Notes: generated by a model from the sequence alone, not told the origin. A stretch of DNA of 10,116 nt from Candidatus Kaiserbacteria bacterium (GCA_027066795.1 JAMONA010000025.1:1-10116); one strand, 5' to 3'. Counted from the first letter of the stretch, positions 1 to 6,998 are shown. Made by a program: numbers and translations.

Positions 1-1
1 G

Positions 2-1888
2 CAAGACCCAGGTGTCTACCCAGAAAACATTACTAGTGGATATTTTGGCAACCTAACTGAGCTCGCTGTACAACGCTGGCAAGCCAAACACGGCGTAGTT
101 AGCTATGGTTCTGCATACACCACAGGATTTGGCCTTGTAGGACCCCAAACTCGACGAGCAATTGCTGCATCGTGTACGGGCACAATCTCTACCGTAGCTG
201 GTGCTGACAATATTATAGACTTTACTTTTATTACAAAGTCAGCACGTGCGCCATTTGTATCGACAGCCAAGATAGTGATGTTACAAGCAGCCTGCATGTC
301 TTACAGAGTTGATTGGGGTGACGGTTCAGACCCTACCACTCACATGGCTACACGGACTACAGATTGTGGTGTTGGTGTCTCTACGCAAACACTTACACAT
401 ACATACACTGCAGCTGGTAACTATACAACCACACTATATGCAGGTAAGGGTAACGTAGCACAATTACCAAAAGCCACCACCTCTAATATAACAATACTAC
501 CAGGGGACCCATTTGTTAAAGTCATAACACCAAATGGTGGTGACACATTAAAACTTGGTGACACCACAAAAATACGATGGCAGGTAGCAAACCAACCAAC
601 AGACTCTGCAATAGTATTCTATATAGTCGGTCCAACTGGTACATACAGATTTGCCAAGAGATCTCACCGGTCACAAGAATTTAACTGGATAGTAGGAGAC
701 AGGGTATGTGATGGTAATGGATGTAATGTGAACCTGCCAATAGGTACTAACTACAAAGTGCGAGCTGTACTATATACACCAGCTGATGCCTGTATAGACT
801 TTTGTGAACCTGACAGTGTTACTCCAGAATTCCTAACTAATGATGAGTCTGATTCTGACTTCAGCATAGGGCAACTAGGCAACAACGGTAATGACCCTCT
901 TATTGTTCCTGTAATACGTGGTAAAGCACCGTTTACTGCCACTATAAGTGTCAAGCTTGCCCCTATAAATAGTGGTGTAGGTAATTTTGAGGTGGACTTC
1001 GGAGACGGCAGTCAGTCTTACCGTATACACATACCTGCCGGAGAAACTCGTACTACAGAGCGTACCATCTCACATATATATACAAGTACTGGAGATTACA
1101 ATTTACAACTGAGACCAGTAGGTGCCGTACAATATATATCAGAGAAGAAGATATATGTCTCCGAATCAAGATTGGAGCTGACACCACAGGCAAACGTAAC
1201 TGCACCTGTTACCGTACAAGCCACAATAGATATAGACAATACATGTAGTCACACTGAGGATACTCTGCGTGTATACACAATAGACTGGGGAGATAGAACA
1301 GAGACAACTAGATACGAAGTTCGTACAAATAAATGCCTCAGCACATCTTCTAGTACTCAGCAATTAAGTACCAGAATATTTACTCATGACTATCTACAAC
1401 CAGGTGCCTACTCTGTAGAACTTATCACCTCAGTAAATGGAAACTCAACTAAGCAAGTAGACTCAGTCGATATAGACGACCTTGTACTAGATGTGTCACC
1501 TAGGTTTGGCTTTAAACCACTTACTGTTACGGCCAAGTTTGCAGCCGAAACCTCTTGTATAATAAAAGACGCAGATGTAGTCTACACCATCGACTGGGGA
1601 GACGGTACTGATACATCATACGCTGTAGACCCAGCAGTGTGTGGTACAACAGCATCTATAAGCACAACAGAAAAAGAATACTCACATATTTACTCAAACC
1701 TTGGTAGATATTACGTGAGTCTTACACTAGACAAGAGCACAGTAGGATCTTCACGCACCAGCCTTAAAGAAGTCGTGGTGGACACCAGTGCTATAAGAAA
1801 TACATTACGCAAATTTACTTTAACCTTGACCGATTCCAATATAGGGGAAAATATGGCAGCCGCCATACAATCTATTTTTAAAAAATAA
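2..1888 (+). CDS. Secreted peptidoglycan-binding / PKD-repeat surface protein, 5' truncated
   Basis: The reading frame is open from base 2, so the gene starts upstream of the window; 628 residues are visible and end at TAA 1886-1888. Residues 1-55 form a PG_binding_1-type domain (GYFGNLTE, AVQRWQAKHG, GLVGPQTRRAI), the form often seen in Parcubacteria surface proteins. PKD-type Ig-like domains follow, marked by DWGDG or DFGDG around residues 104, 332, 428 and 531, each with a later HTY/HIY/HDY strand. Residues about 171-290 differ: ITPNGGDTLKLGD then IRW resembles the Kre9/Knh1-type (Ser-Thr-rich GPI-anchored family) beta domain. Three PKD domains carry paired cysteines (98/122, 415/445, 519/547), which suggests disulfides and an extracytoplasmic location. 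The 38-residue C-terminal tail has no evident membrane helix or sorting motif. A role in cell-wall attachment or adhesion is inferred. Signal peptide and any catalytic domain would lie upstream and cannot be judged. The GTG/ATG at 275-280 is internal, not the start. Confidence 0.88.
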   Translation, partial: QDPGVYPENITSGYFGNLTELAVQRWQAKHGVVSYGSAYTTGFGLVGPQTRRAIAASCTGTISTVAGADNIIDFTFITKSARAPFVSTAKIVMLQAACMSYRVDWGDGSDPTTHMATRTTDCGVGVSTQTLTHTYTAAGNYTTTLYAGKGNVAQLPKATTSNITILPGDPFVKVITPNGGDTLKLGDTTKIRWQVANQPTDSAIVFYIVGPTGTYRFAKRSHRSQEFNWIVGDRVCDGNGCNVNLPIGTNYKVRAVLYTPADACIDFCEPDSVTPEFLTNDESDSDFSIGQLGNNGNDPLIVPVIRGKAPFTATISVKLAPINSGVGNFEVDFGDGSQSYRIHIPAGETRTTERTISHIYTSTGDYNLQLRPVGAVQYISEKKIYVSESRLELTPQANVTAPVTVQATIDIDNTCSHTEDTLRVYTIDWGDRTETTRYEVRTNKCLSTSSSTQQLSTRIFTHDYLQPGAYSVELITSVNGNSTKQVDSVDIDDLVLDVSPRFGFKPLTVTAKFAAETSCIIKDADVVYTIDWGDGTDTSYAVDPAVCGTTASISTTEKEYSHIYSNLGRYYVSLTLDKSTVGSSRTSLKEVVVDTSAIRNTLRKFTLTLTDSNIGENMAAAIQSIFKK

Positions 1889-1901
1889 ACCTTTTGGCGA
1901 G

Positions 1902-4109
1902 TTACTCTAGATGCACTTTACCTTGCTTATCGAGTTTATCTCTTAATGTGGTGTAGTTTACTAAGTTGTGGTCTGTCTTTATTATCGCTTGTGCCTCTGC
2001 ACGAGCTGCTTCTACCATTTTAAGATTTTTTATTGCTTCCATCGCCATATCTGATGCGCCCCATTGCGAATCTCCACGCAGCTCACCAGCTCCACGGAGA
2101 GTTAGGTCCATTTCTGCAAGTTCAAAACCATTTTTTGCATTAACTATAGCTTTTAATCTTTCTCTTGTGGGCTCAGCAACCACCTTGTTAGTAGTGGCTA
2201 GGTAGCAGTACGATTGGTGGTTACTACGTATAACTCGCCCTCGCAACTGATGCAACTGTGACAACCCAAATCGCTCAGAACCCTCTATAAGTATCATTGT
2301 TGCATTTGGCACATTTACACCAACCTCTACCACTGAGGTTGCGACTAGTATTTGTGATCTATTTTCTGAGAATTCTTGCATCACCGAGTCTTTCTCTGCT
2401 GGAGTCAACTTACCATGAAGTGTAGATATGTTAAATTCTGGGAAAACTAACTTCAGATTTGCAGCCTCATCCTCGACAGACTTGAGGCGCGCCATCATAA
2501 GCTTTTGAGCACTTGGAGCTTGTCCGTCTTTACTACTGAGGTCACTTGGGGCTATCCGTGGACATATCACATACACCTGTCTACCAGAAGATATCTCCGT
2601 ACGCATATGTGCATACACTTCGTTAATTTTGTTTGTACCAACTATTTTAGTTATTACTTTCTTACGGCCTAGTGGCATCTCGTCAATGATTGTTAAATCT
2701 AGGTCTCCATATATGGTTAGTGCTAATGTACGTGGTATTGGTGTAGCCGTCATAGAGAGTAGGTGAGGGGTTTTGTTACCTAAATTATTTTCCAATAATG
2801 TAGCCCTTTGTTTTGTACCGAACCTGTGCTGCTCATCTATTATTACTAATGCAAGATCTCTAAACATCACACTTTTTTGTATAAGAGCATGGGTGCCTAT
2901 GACTATACTGACCGTACCATCAAGCATCCATGTAAGTAACTGAGCTTTTGATATTTTTGTGGGTTTTGTTGGGTCTGTTTTAGAAGGGTATTTTTTACAG
3001 CCGCTACCTGTAAGTAGTCCAACTTGAATATTAGTATCTCTAAAATAAGTTATAAAACTTTCAAAAAGTTGCTTAGCTAAAACCTCTGTAGGCGCCATAT
3101 ATGCAACCTGTAACTTATTATAAGAAACCATGAAGCTTACAGCACTTGCTACAGCTGTTTTACCTGAGCCCACATCACCTTCAAGCAAACGTGCCATTGG
3201 CCTACCGGCAGACATATCCTTAACGATTGAGTTAACAGCCCTCTCTTGTGACTGCGTAAGGGTAAATGGGTAAGACTCTATAAAGCTCTCTAGCGAGCCA
3301 TTTAAGTCATCATCTCTGTGTAATATCTTATAGTTGTCTGTTGCTGAACGCTCTGCTCTAGCTATTGCAGCTGCAAGTTGTAGGTAAAAAACCTCCTCAA
3401 ATGCAAACCTTTTACGAGCGCTCTGTGAGTCCTCGTATGATTCTGGCATATGCGCCCAAATCAATGCGGTACTTAATTGGGGTAGATTATATTTAGTAAT
3501 TATAAAGTCTGGCAATGGATCATCTAGGTACCTAAGGTCAGCCTGCTCTAACACTCTACGTAGTGCGTAATAAAACCAACGACTGGTTATACCGTGACTA
3601 GATTTATAAATAGGATACAGTCCATTTGATACACCTTGTGTATCAGTAGAGTCAGGTATACCAGGCATTACCTCAATAGTAGGGTTGGCGAAGTAGGCAC
3701 TCACTCCAGAGCCTGTTACCTTACCTGTTACCTTTACGTATTTTGCATATTTAAGTGAATCTGCTATGTACGGCTGATTAAACCAACGCACTTTCATGCT
3801 GCCGGTATCATCCTTTAGATACCCCTCCACCGCATACCTTTTTGTCTTCCACATTAATCTCTTCTCTATGTCCTGTATCTGGGCATAAATAGTTACTAAC
3901 TCTCCCTCTCCCATACCATCATGCAACTGCTCTATGTTCACAGCTCCGCCAACGTCTTCATACCGTACTGGTATGTGCATTAGTAGGTCTTGTATAGTAC
4001 TTATGCCAAGATGTTTAATGGCCTTCTTCTGTGAAATCACTAGTCTAAAGTGTTCAGATACGTTATCATCAAGATTCATATAGATATTATTATACCCTGA
4101 GTTATACAT
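1902..4109 (-). CDS. recG: ATP-dependent DNA helicase RecG
   Basis: RecG is a superfamily 2 helicase that remodels stalled replication forks and branch-migrates Holliday junctions. The 735-residue product has the expected order: a wedge/OB-fold region around residues 70-140, then a helicase core with Walker A GDVGSGKT (lysine about residue 317), motif II DEQH (425-428), motif III TATPIPRTLA, and a C-terminal motor with SVVEVGVNVPNA and SERFGLSQLHQLRGR. Family length is usually near 690, so it is slightly long; part of the excess is a Lys/Pro/Thr-rich insertion after LLTGS. Motif VI reads RGRVIR where RGRVGR is usual (I627). Two starts are possible. ATG 4109 gives ten extra residues, but a perfect TATAAT (4089-4094) lies inside that extension and 9 nt before a second in-frame ATG at 4079, so I favour 4079 (725 aa). 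The gene is divergent from the methyltransferase and convergent with the PKD gene. Identity is firm, the start less so. Confidence 0.95.
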   Translation of the reverse strand: MYNSGYNNIYMNLDDNVSEHFRLVISQKKAIKHLGISTIQDLLMHIPVRYEDVGGAVNIEQLHDGMGEGELVTIYAQIQDIEKRLMWKTKRYAVEGYLKDDTGSMKVRWFNQPYIADSLKYAKYVKVTGKVTGSGVSAYFANPTIEVMPGIPDSTDTQGVSNGLYPIYKSSHGITSRWFYYALRRVLEQADLRYLDDPLPDFIITKYNLPQLSTALIWAHMPESYEDSQSARKRFAFEEVFYLQLAAAIARAERSATDNYKILHRDDDLNGSLESFIESYPFTLTQSQERAVNSIVKDMSAGRPMARLLEGDVGSGKTAVASAVSFMVSYNKLQVAYMAPTEVLAKQLFESFITYFRDTNIQVGLLTGSGCKKYPSKTDPTKPTKISKAQLLTWMLDGTVSIVIGTHALIQKSVMFRDLALVIIDEQHRFGTKQRATLLENNLGNKTPHLLSMTATPIPRTLALTIYGDLDLTIIDEMPLGRKKVITKIVGTNKINEVYAHMRTEISSGRQVYVICPRIAPSDLSSKDGQAPSAQKLMMARLKSVEDEAANLKLVFPEFNISTLHGKLTPAEKDSVMQEFSENRSQILVATSVVEVGVNVPNATMILIEGSERFGLSQLHQLRGRVIRSNHQSYCYLATTNKVVAEPTRERLKAIVNAKNGFELAEMDLTLRGAGELRGDSQWGASDMAMEAIKNLKMVEAARAEAQAIIKTDHNLVNYTTLRDKLDKQGKVHLE
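4089..4094 (-). promoter_or_regulatory. -10 element of the recG promoter, near-leaderless
   Basis: On the minus strand a perfect TATAAT ends 9 nt before the in-frame ATG at 4079, which places the predicted transcription start within a few bases of that ATG. No good -35 box is seen at 16-18 bp, and no Shine-Dalgarno sequence precedes either candidate ATG. The element lies within the longer annotated frame (start 4109), which argues for the shorter start. The same sequence context recurs at the divergent methyltransferase promoter. Confidence 0.5.
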
Positions 4110-4128
4110 ATCTTATACTTTAACTAAC

Positions 4129-4156
4129 TTGGCTCAACAGTTTAGTCAGGTATAAT
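4129..4156 (+). promoter_or_regulatory. Promoter of the methyltransferase gene (and possibly the downstream operon)
   Basis: A -35-like TTGGCT (4129-4134, four of six matches to TTGACA) is followed by a 16-bp spacer and a perfect -10 TATAAT (4151-4156). The ATG at 4165 begins only 8 nt after the -10, so transcription is expected to start about one or two bases before the start codon. No Shine-Dalgarno sequence fits in that space. It is the best-formed promoter in the window. Confidence 0.62.
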
Positions 4157-4164
4157 AATATGTA

Positions 4165-4707
4165 ATGCTTAATACACACGGTAAATTTGTAAACCCCGCA
4201 GAGATTATTCACCTACTTGGCTTAAAGGAGGGAAGTAAATTTGCAGATTTTGGCTCTGGCTCTGGTGCATTTGTGCTTGCAGCAGCTCCGCTAGTTGGCA
4301 ATACTGGTACCATAGCTGCCATAGATGTACAAAAAGACTTGTTACTAAAACTCAAGCAATTAGTTATTGAATCAGGGAATACAAACGTAAGATTTCTGTG
4401 GTGTGATTTTGAGATACCAGGAGCTACAAAATTACCAAATGACTCATTGGATACAGTATTAATATCCAATACTCTCTTTCAGCTTCATGATAAAAATGGA
4501 GCTATTACAGAAGCATATCGTGTGCTAAAAAAAGGAGGTGAGTTATACATCATAGACTGGACAGAGTCCTTTAATGGTATGGGTCCCGATAAAAATCTTA
4601 TCATAACAAAAGACGAGGCCTCAGAACTTGCAGAGTCTATTGGGTTGACACTAGTAAACACATTTGAGCCAGGAGCTCATCATTACGGTATTAAACTTAC
4701 TAAATAA
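4165..4707 (+). CDS. Small class I SAM-dependent methyltransferase (UbiE/Methyltransf_11-like)
   Basis: The 180-residue protein is a single Rossmann-fold methyltransferase domain. The SAM-binding motif I is DFGSGSG (residues 28-34). An acidic residue ending the second strand (D54 in AAIDVQ) would bind the ribose hydroxyls of SAM. Further on are CDFEIPGATKLPNDSLDTV and the post-motif-III signature VLKKGGELYIIDW. It lacks a predicted signal peptide or membrane segment, so it is expected to be cytoplasmic. The substrate cannot be read from the sequence: relatives methylate quinones, small metabolites or other compounds, and a ubiquinone/menaquinone role is doubtful in a reduced genome with no quinone genes nearby. 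The start is fixed by the promoter 8 nt upstream. The gene ends in tandem in-frame stops TAATAA and lies 9 bp before the next gene, so the two are probably cotranscribed. Confidence 0.85.
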   Translation: MLNTHGKFVNPAEIIHLLGLKEGSKFADFGSGSGAFVLAAAPLVGNTGTIAAIDVQKDLLLKLKQLVIESGNTNVRFLWCDFEIPGATKLPNDSLDTVLISNTLFQLHDKNGAITEAYRVLKKGGELYIIDWTESFNGMGPDKNLIITKDEASELAESIGLTLVNTFEPGAHHYGIKLTK

Positions 4708-4708
4708 T
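4703..4708 (+). promoter_or_regulatory. Possible -10 element before the solute-binding protein gene
   Basis: AATAAT (five of six matches to TATAAT) overlaps the stop codon of the methyltransferase gene and ends 8 nt before the ATG at 4717. The spacing matches the other putative leaderless starts in the window. The local sequence is almost pure A/T, so a chance match is quite possible, and no clear -35 is seen. Confidence 0.28.
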
Positions 4709-4716
4709 AAATATAT

Positions 4717-6042
4717 ATGTCAGGAGAAGTAACAAGCAGCCCATTTAAGATGATTGTATTTTTCACATTTTTTGGGTTTGCAGCGCTTGGTGTTGTGATG
4801 TTTGCAATGTTCAAAGGGTCAGCTACTGACAATAATTATGGAGAGGTTAGTATGTGGGGAACCATACCAGAAGAACAATTCAATAGCTTCTTAACACAGT
4901 ACACTCCAATAAACGACAGTGTACAAACATTACAGTACACTTATATAGAATCCGAGGCATTCGATAATTCTCTTGTAGAAGCGTTGGCATCAGGCTATGG
5001 CCCAGACTTAGTACTACTATCAAACGAGCAAATAATGCGTCATAGAGATAGAATGTTTGTAACTCCTTACGACGAAAACTACAGTACAAGAGATTTTAAA
5101 GATAAATTTGCAGAGGTAACTGAATCTTTACTACTACCAGAAGGAGTAATAGGTATGCCGGTAGCGATAGATCCACTTGTTTTATATTGGAACAGGACAC
5201 TGCTCTCTATTAATCAATACCCGCTACCACCTAGTGAGTGGAGCCAGTTGTTTAAAATGTCCCAAAAAATAACAAAGAAGAGCGAGGCTGGTAATATAGA
5301 ATTGTCTGCCATAGCTCTCGGAGAAGTCTCTAACGTATTACATGCTAAAGATATATTCATAGCAATGCTCACACAAGCCGGTGGCAGCATACTACGCACT
5401 AATAACGATGGTTTGCAAGTAGCCACGCTTACAAGCAAGAACTCTAGTGGGACTACACCTGCACAAGACGCACTTAGGTTCTTTACAGAGTTCTCTAACC
5501 CAGTAAAGAGTACCTACACATGGAGTAAGGCCCAACCGTTAGATAGAGACGCATTCACAAGAGGGGAGTTAGCAATGTACATAGGTTACGCTTCCGAGCT
5601 ACCTTTAATACTAGACCAAAACCCAAATCTTAATTTTGATGTTGCTAGGCTACCTTATCTAACTAATGGAAACGGAGAAAACTTTACCACCTTTGCCCGA
5701 GTATATGCATTGGCCATACCTGTCGTATCCAGTAACCCGCACGGGGCTAGCTATATGTTAGATACACTCACCACCGAGGTGGCATCTGATATTTTCTCAA
5801 ATAATATAGGGCTACCAAGCCCGCACAAGAGCCTACTTGCAGACGAGCCAACAGACTCCCTGAAAACCACATTCCGTAACTCTGCACTGGTGGCCAGAAG
5901 CTGGCTAGACCCCAACCCAAGTCAGACATCTGCAATAATTAATAAGATGATAGAAAGTGTGGTATCTGGTAGACAGCGCATGAGTCAGGCGATAGAGCGT
6001 GCGCAGCAAGAGTTACAAGTGCTACTTGGAAATAATTACTAA
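4717..6042 (+). CDS. Membrane-anchored extracellular solute-binding protein (SBP family 1-like)
   Basis: The 441-residue product has one N-terminal hydrophobic helix (about residues 12-32, IVFFTFFGFAALGVVMF) and then a soluble region that looks like the periplasmic-binding-protein fold of the sugar ABC transporter family (COG1653/SBP_bac_1). Supporting segments are GYGPDLVLL, GMPVAIDPLVLYWN (146-159), PPSEWSQLF, ALRFFTEFSNP, FTRGELAMYIGYASEL and the late ARVYALAIPVVSSNPHGASYML. No lipobox cysteine follows the helix, so it is predicted to stay anchored as a single-pass membrane protein rather than a lipoprotein. No ABC permease or ATPase gene is next to it. Instead three VirB2-like membrane proteins follow after 15 bp, so sugar import is not supported by context; it may serve a surface complex. 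The gene ends in tandem TAATAA. Confidence 0.8.
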   Translation: MSGEVTSSPFKMIVFFTFFGFAALGVVMFAMFKGSATDNNYGEVSMWGTIPEEQFNSFLTQYTPINDSVQTLQYTYIESEAFDNSLVEALASGYGPDLVLLSNEQIMRHRDRMFVTPYDENYSTRDFKDKFAEVTESLLLPEGVIGMPVAIDPLVLYWNRTLLSINQYPLPPSEWSQLFKMSQKITKKSEAGNIELSAIALGEVSNVLHAKDIFIAMLTQAGGSILRTNNDGLQVATLTSKNSSGTTPAQDALRFFTEFSNPVKSTYTWSKAQPLDRDAFTRGELAMYIGYASELPLILDQNPNLNFDVARLPYLTNGNGENFTTFARVYALAIPVVSSNPHGASYMLDTLTTEVASDIFSNNIGLPSPHKSLLADEPTDSLKTTFRNSALVARSWLDPNPSQTSAIINKMIESVVSGRQRMSQAIERAQQELQVLLGNNY

Positions 6043-6057
6043 TAACTAAACTACACT

Positions 6058-6342
6058 ATGGACTCTGTAACATTAGGCAACCACATAACAGCACCTGGAG
6101 CAAAGGACTTTCTAGAGTCCATCTTTAGTACTGTCATGCTTATAGGCATGCCAGTTATCGGCTTAGTACTCATATATGCAGGATTTATGTTTATAACCGC
6201 CAGAGGTAATAAAGTACAAATACAAACAGCAATACGTAACATGACTTACGTAGTACTAGGCACTGCTCTTGTGTTAGGCTCTTATGCTATTGGTAGCATC
6301 TTATACAACACTATAGTTAAAGGTATACTAGGGTGGAATTAA
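6058..6342 (+). CDS. Small two-helix membrane protein, VirB2/TrbC-like pilin candidate (copy A)
   Basis: The 94-residue protein has two predicted membrane helices, about residues 22-46 and 62-86, joined by a short positively charged loop, ARGNKVQIQTAIRN. The block GMPVIGLVLIYAGFMFITARG is the type seen in Patescibacteria proteins annotated as TrbC/VirB2 family or pilin, whose classical relatives form the type IV secretion pilus. There is no cleavable signal peptide. The next gene is a paralog with the same G.P.IGL..YAGF.F..ARG pattern. It lies 15 bp after the solute-binding protein gene with no Shine-Dalgarno sequence, so it is probably part of the same transcript. A pore or scaffold role rather than a pilus is equally possible. 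Confidence 0.75.
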   Translation: MDSVTLGNHITAPGAKDFLESIFSTVMLIGMPVIGLVLIYAGFMFITARGNKVQIQTAIRNMTYVVLGTALVLGSYAIGSILYNTIVKGILGWN

Positions 6343-6369
6343 TCAACCTATGGTGATAAACTTATAAAC

Positions 6370-6672
6370 ATGAATATCTTCTTAGAAGCCGTTGAGACAA
6401 ATAAACTAATTAACCCTCTGGGAGACGGATTCTCTACAATACCTGGCTTCGTTAAAGGTGTGTTAAGTGTAGTAATGTATATAGGCATACCATTTATAGG
6501 ACTCATAGTTGTATACGCAGGCTTCAAGTTCCTATTTGCCAGAGGTAAAGCCGACCAGATAAGAGATGCTGCCTTTAATATTAAATGGGTCATACTAGGA
6601 ATAGCTGTGTTCTTAGGAGCTTGGGCACTATCAAGCATAATAGACTCAACACTTAAAAGTATAATGAACTAA
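6370..6672 (+). CDS. Small two-helix membrane protein, VirB2/TrbC-like pilin candidate (copy B)
   Basis: This 100-residue protein is a tandem paralog of the preceding gene. Helices are predicted at about residues 31-56 and 73-91, with the loop ARGKADQIRDAAFNIK between them. The block GIPFIGLIVVYAGFKFLFARG aligns without gaps to copy A (GMPVIGLVLIYAGFMFITARG), and the ...QI after it is also shared. The N-terminal 30 residues differ in sequence and are a little longer than in copy A. The gap from copy A is 27 bp and contains a weak GGTGAT that is too far from the ATG to be a good ribosome-binding site. It ends in tandem TAATAA, 5 bp before the next gene. A second structural subunit of the same assembly is the simplest reading. 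Confidence 0.74.
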   Translation: MNIFLEAVETNKLINPLGDGFSTIPGFVKGVLSVVMYIGIPFIGLIVVYAGFKFLFARGKADQIRDAAFNIKWVILGIAVFLGAWALSSIIDSTLKSIMN

Positions 6673-6677
6673 TAATT

Positions 6678-6998
6678 ATGAAAAAGACTCTTATAACAAC
6701 CCTAGTACTAATGCCCATACATGTGTACGCAGCTGCAAATCAAACAGTCAACACTTTTGTTGATAAAATAATAGGACTTATAAATGTGATAGTTCCTATA
6801 CTTATTTCTCTTGCCATAGCACTCTTCTTCTATCACTCTGGTGCTGGTATATTTGGAAATTCGGATGGCAATGTAGAAGCCAGGTCTAAATTAAAAGAAA
6901 CCCTACTATGGGGAGTTGGCATAATTTTTGTCATGGTCTCAATATGGGGTATACTAAACTTAATAACTACTGAATTTGACCTTATCAAAACTCGCTAA
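6678..6998 (+). CDS. Small secreted/membrane protein with signal peptide and two helices, pilin-like
   Basis: The 106-residue protein starts with a signal peptide (MKKTLITTLVLMPIHVYA, likely cut after residue 18). Two hydrophobic helices follow, about 32-52 and 76-96, separated by a polar loop with EARSKLKETLLWG. The closing segment LLWGVGIIFVMVSIWGILNLI is typical of the short Patescibacteria membrane proteins related to VirB2-type pilins. It differs from copies A and B in having the signal peptide and lacking the YAGF...ARG block, so it is a more distant relative or an analogous subunit. It follows copy B after 5 bp and closes the cassette. Its exact family needs a profile search. Confidence 0.7.
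   Translation: MKKTLITTLVLMPIHVYAAANQTVNTFVDKIIGLINVIVPILISLAIALFFYHSGAGIFGNSDGNVEARSKLKETLLWGVGIIFVMVSIWGILNLITTEFDLIKTR

Larger units (their letters stand above)
4084..4161. repeat. Inverted promoter repeat between recG and the methyltransferase
   Basis: The + strand arm at 4146-4161 reads TCAGGTATAATAATAT. The minus-strand arm at 4084-4100 reads TCAGGGTATAATAATAT, identical except for one extra G. The arms point outward toward the two divergent genes and are 45 bp apart. Each contains a perfect TATAAT 8-9 nt before an ATG. The matching TCAGG 5' of each -10 could be a shared promoter extension or a regulator site; that part is inference. Confidence 0.6.

Noticed and set aside
275..1888. 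Independent gene starting at GTG/ATG 275-280
   Set aside because: The frame is open back to base 2 and encodes a peptidoglycan-binding domain contiguous with the first PKD domain, so these are internal codons.
1873..1901. Bidirectional terminator between the PKD gene and recG
   Set aside because: TATTTTT-A-AAAAATA (1873-1887) is a palindrome but has a one-base loop and no G/C stem, and CCTTTTGG next to it gives only a 2-bp stem. Termination may occur here, but a standard hairpin plus T-run is not supported.
4717..6042. Sugar ABC import operon
   Set aside because: Only the binding-protein fold is present; no permease or ATPase genes are adjacent, and the downstream small proteins have two helices and VirB2-like motifs rather than permease signatures.
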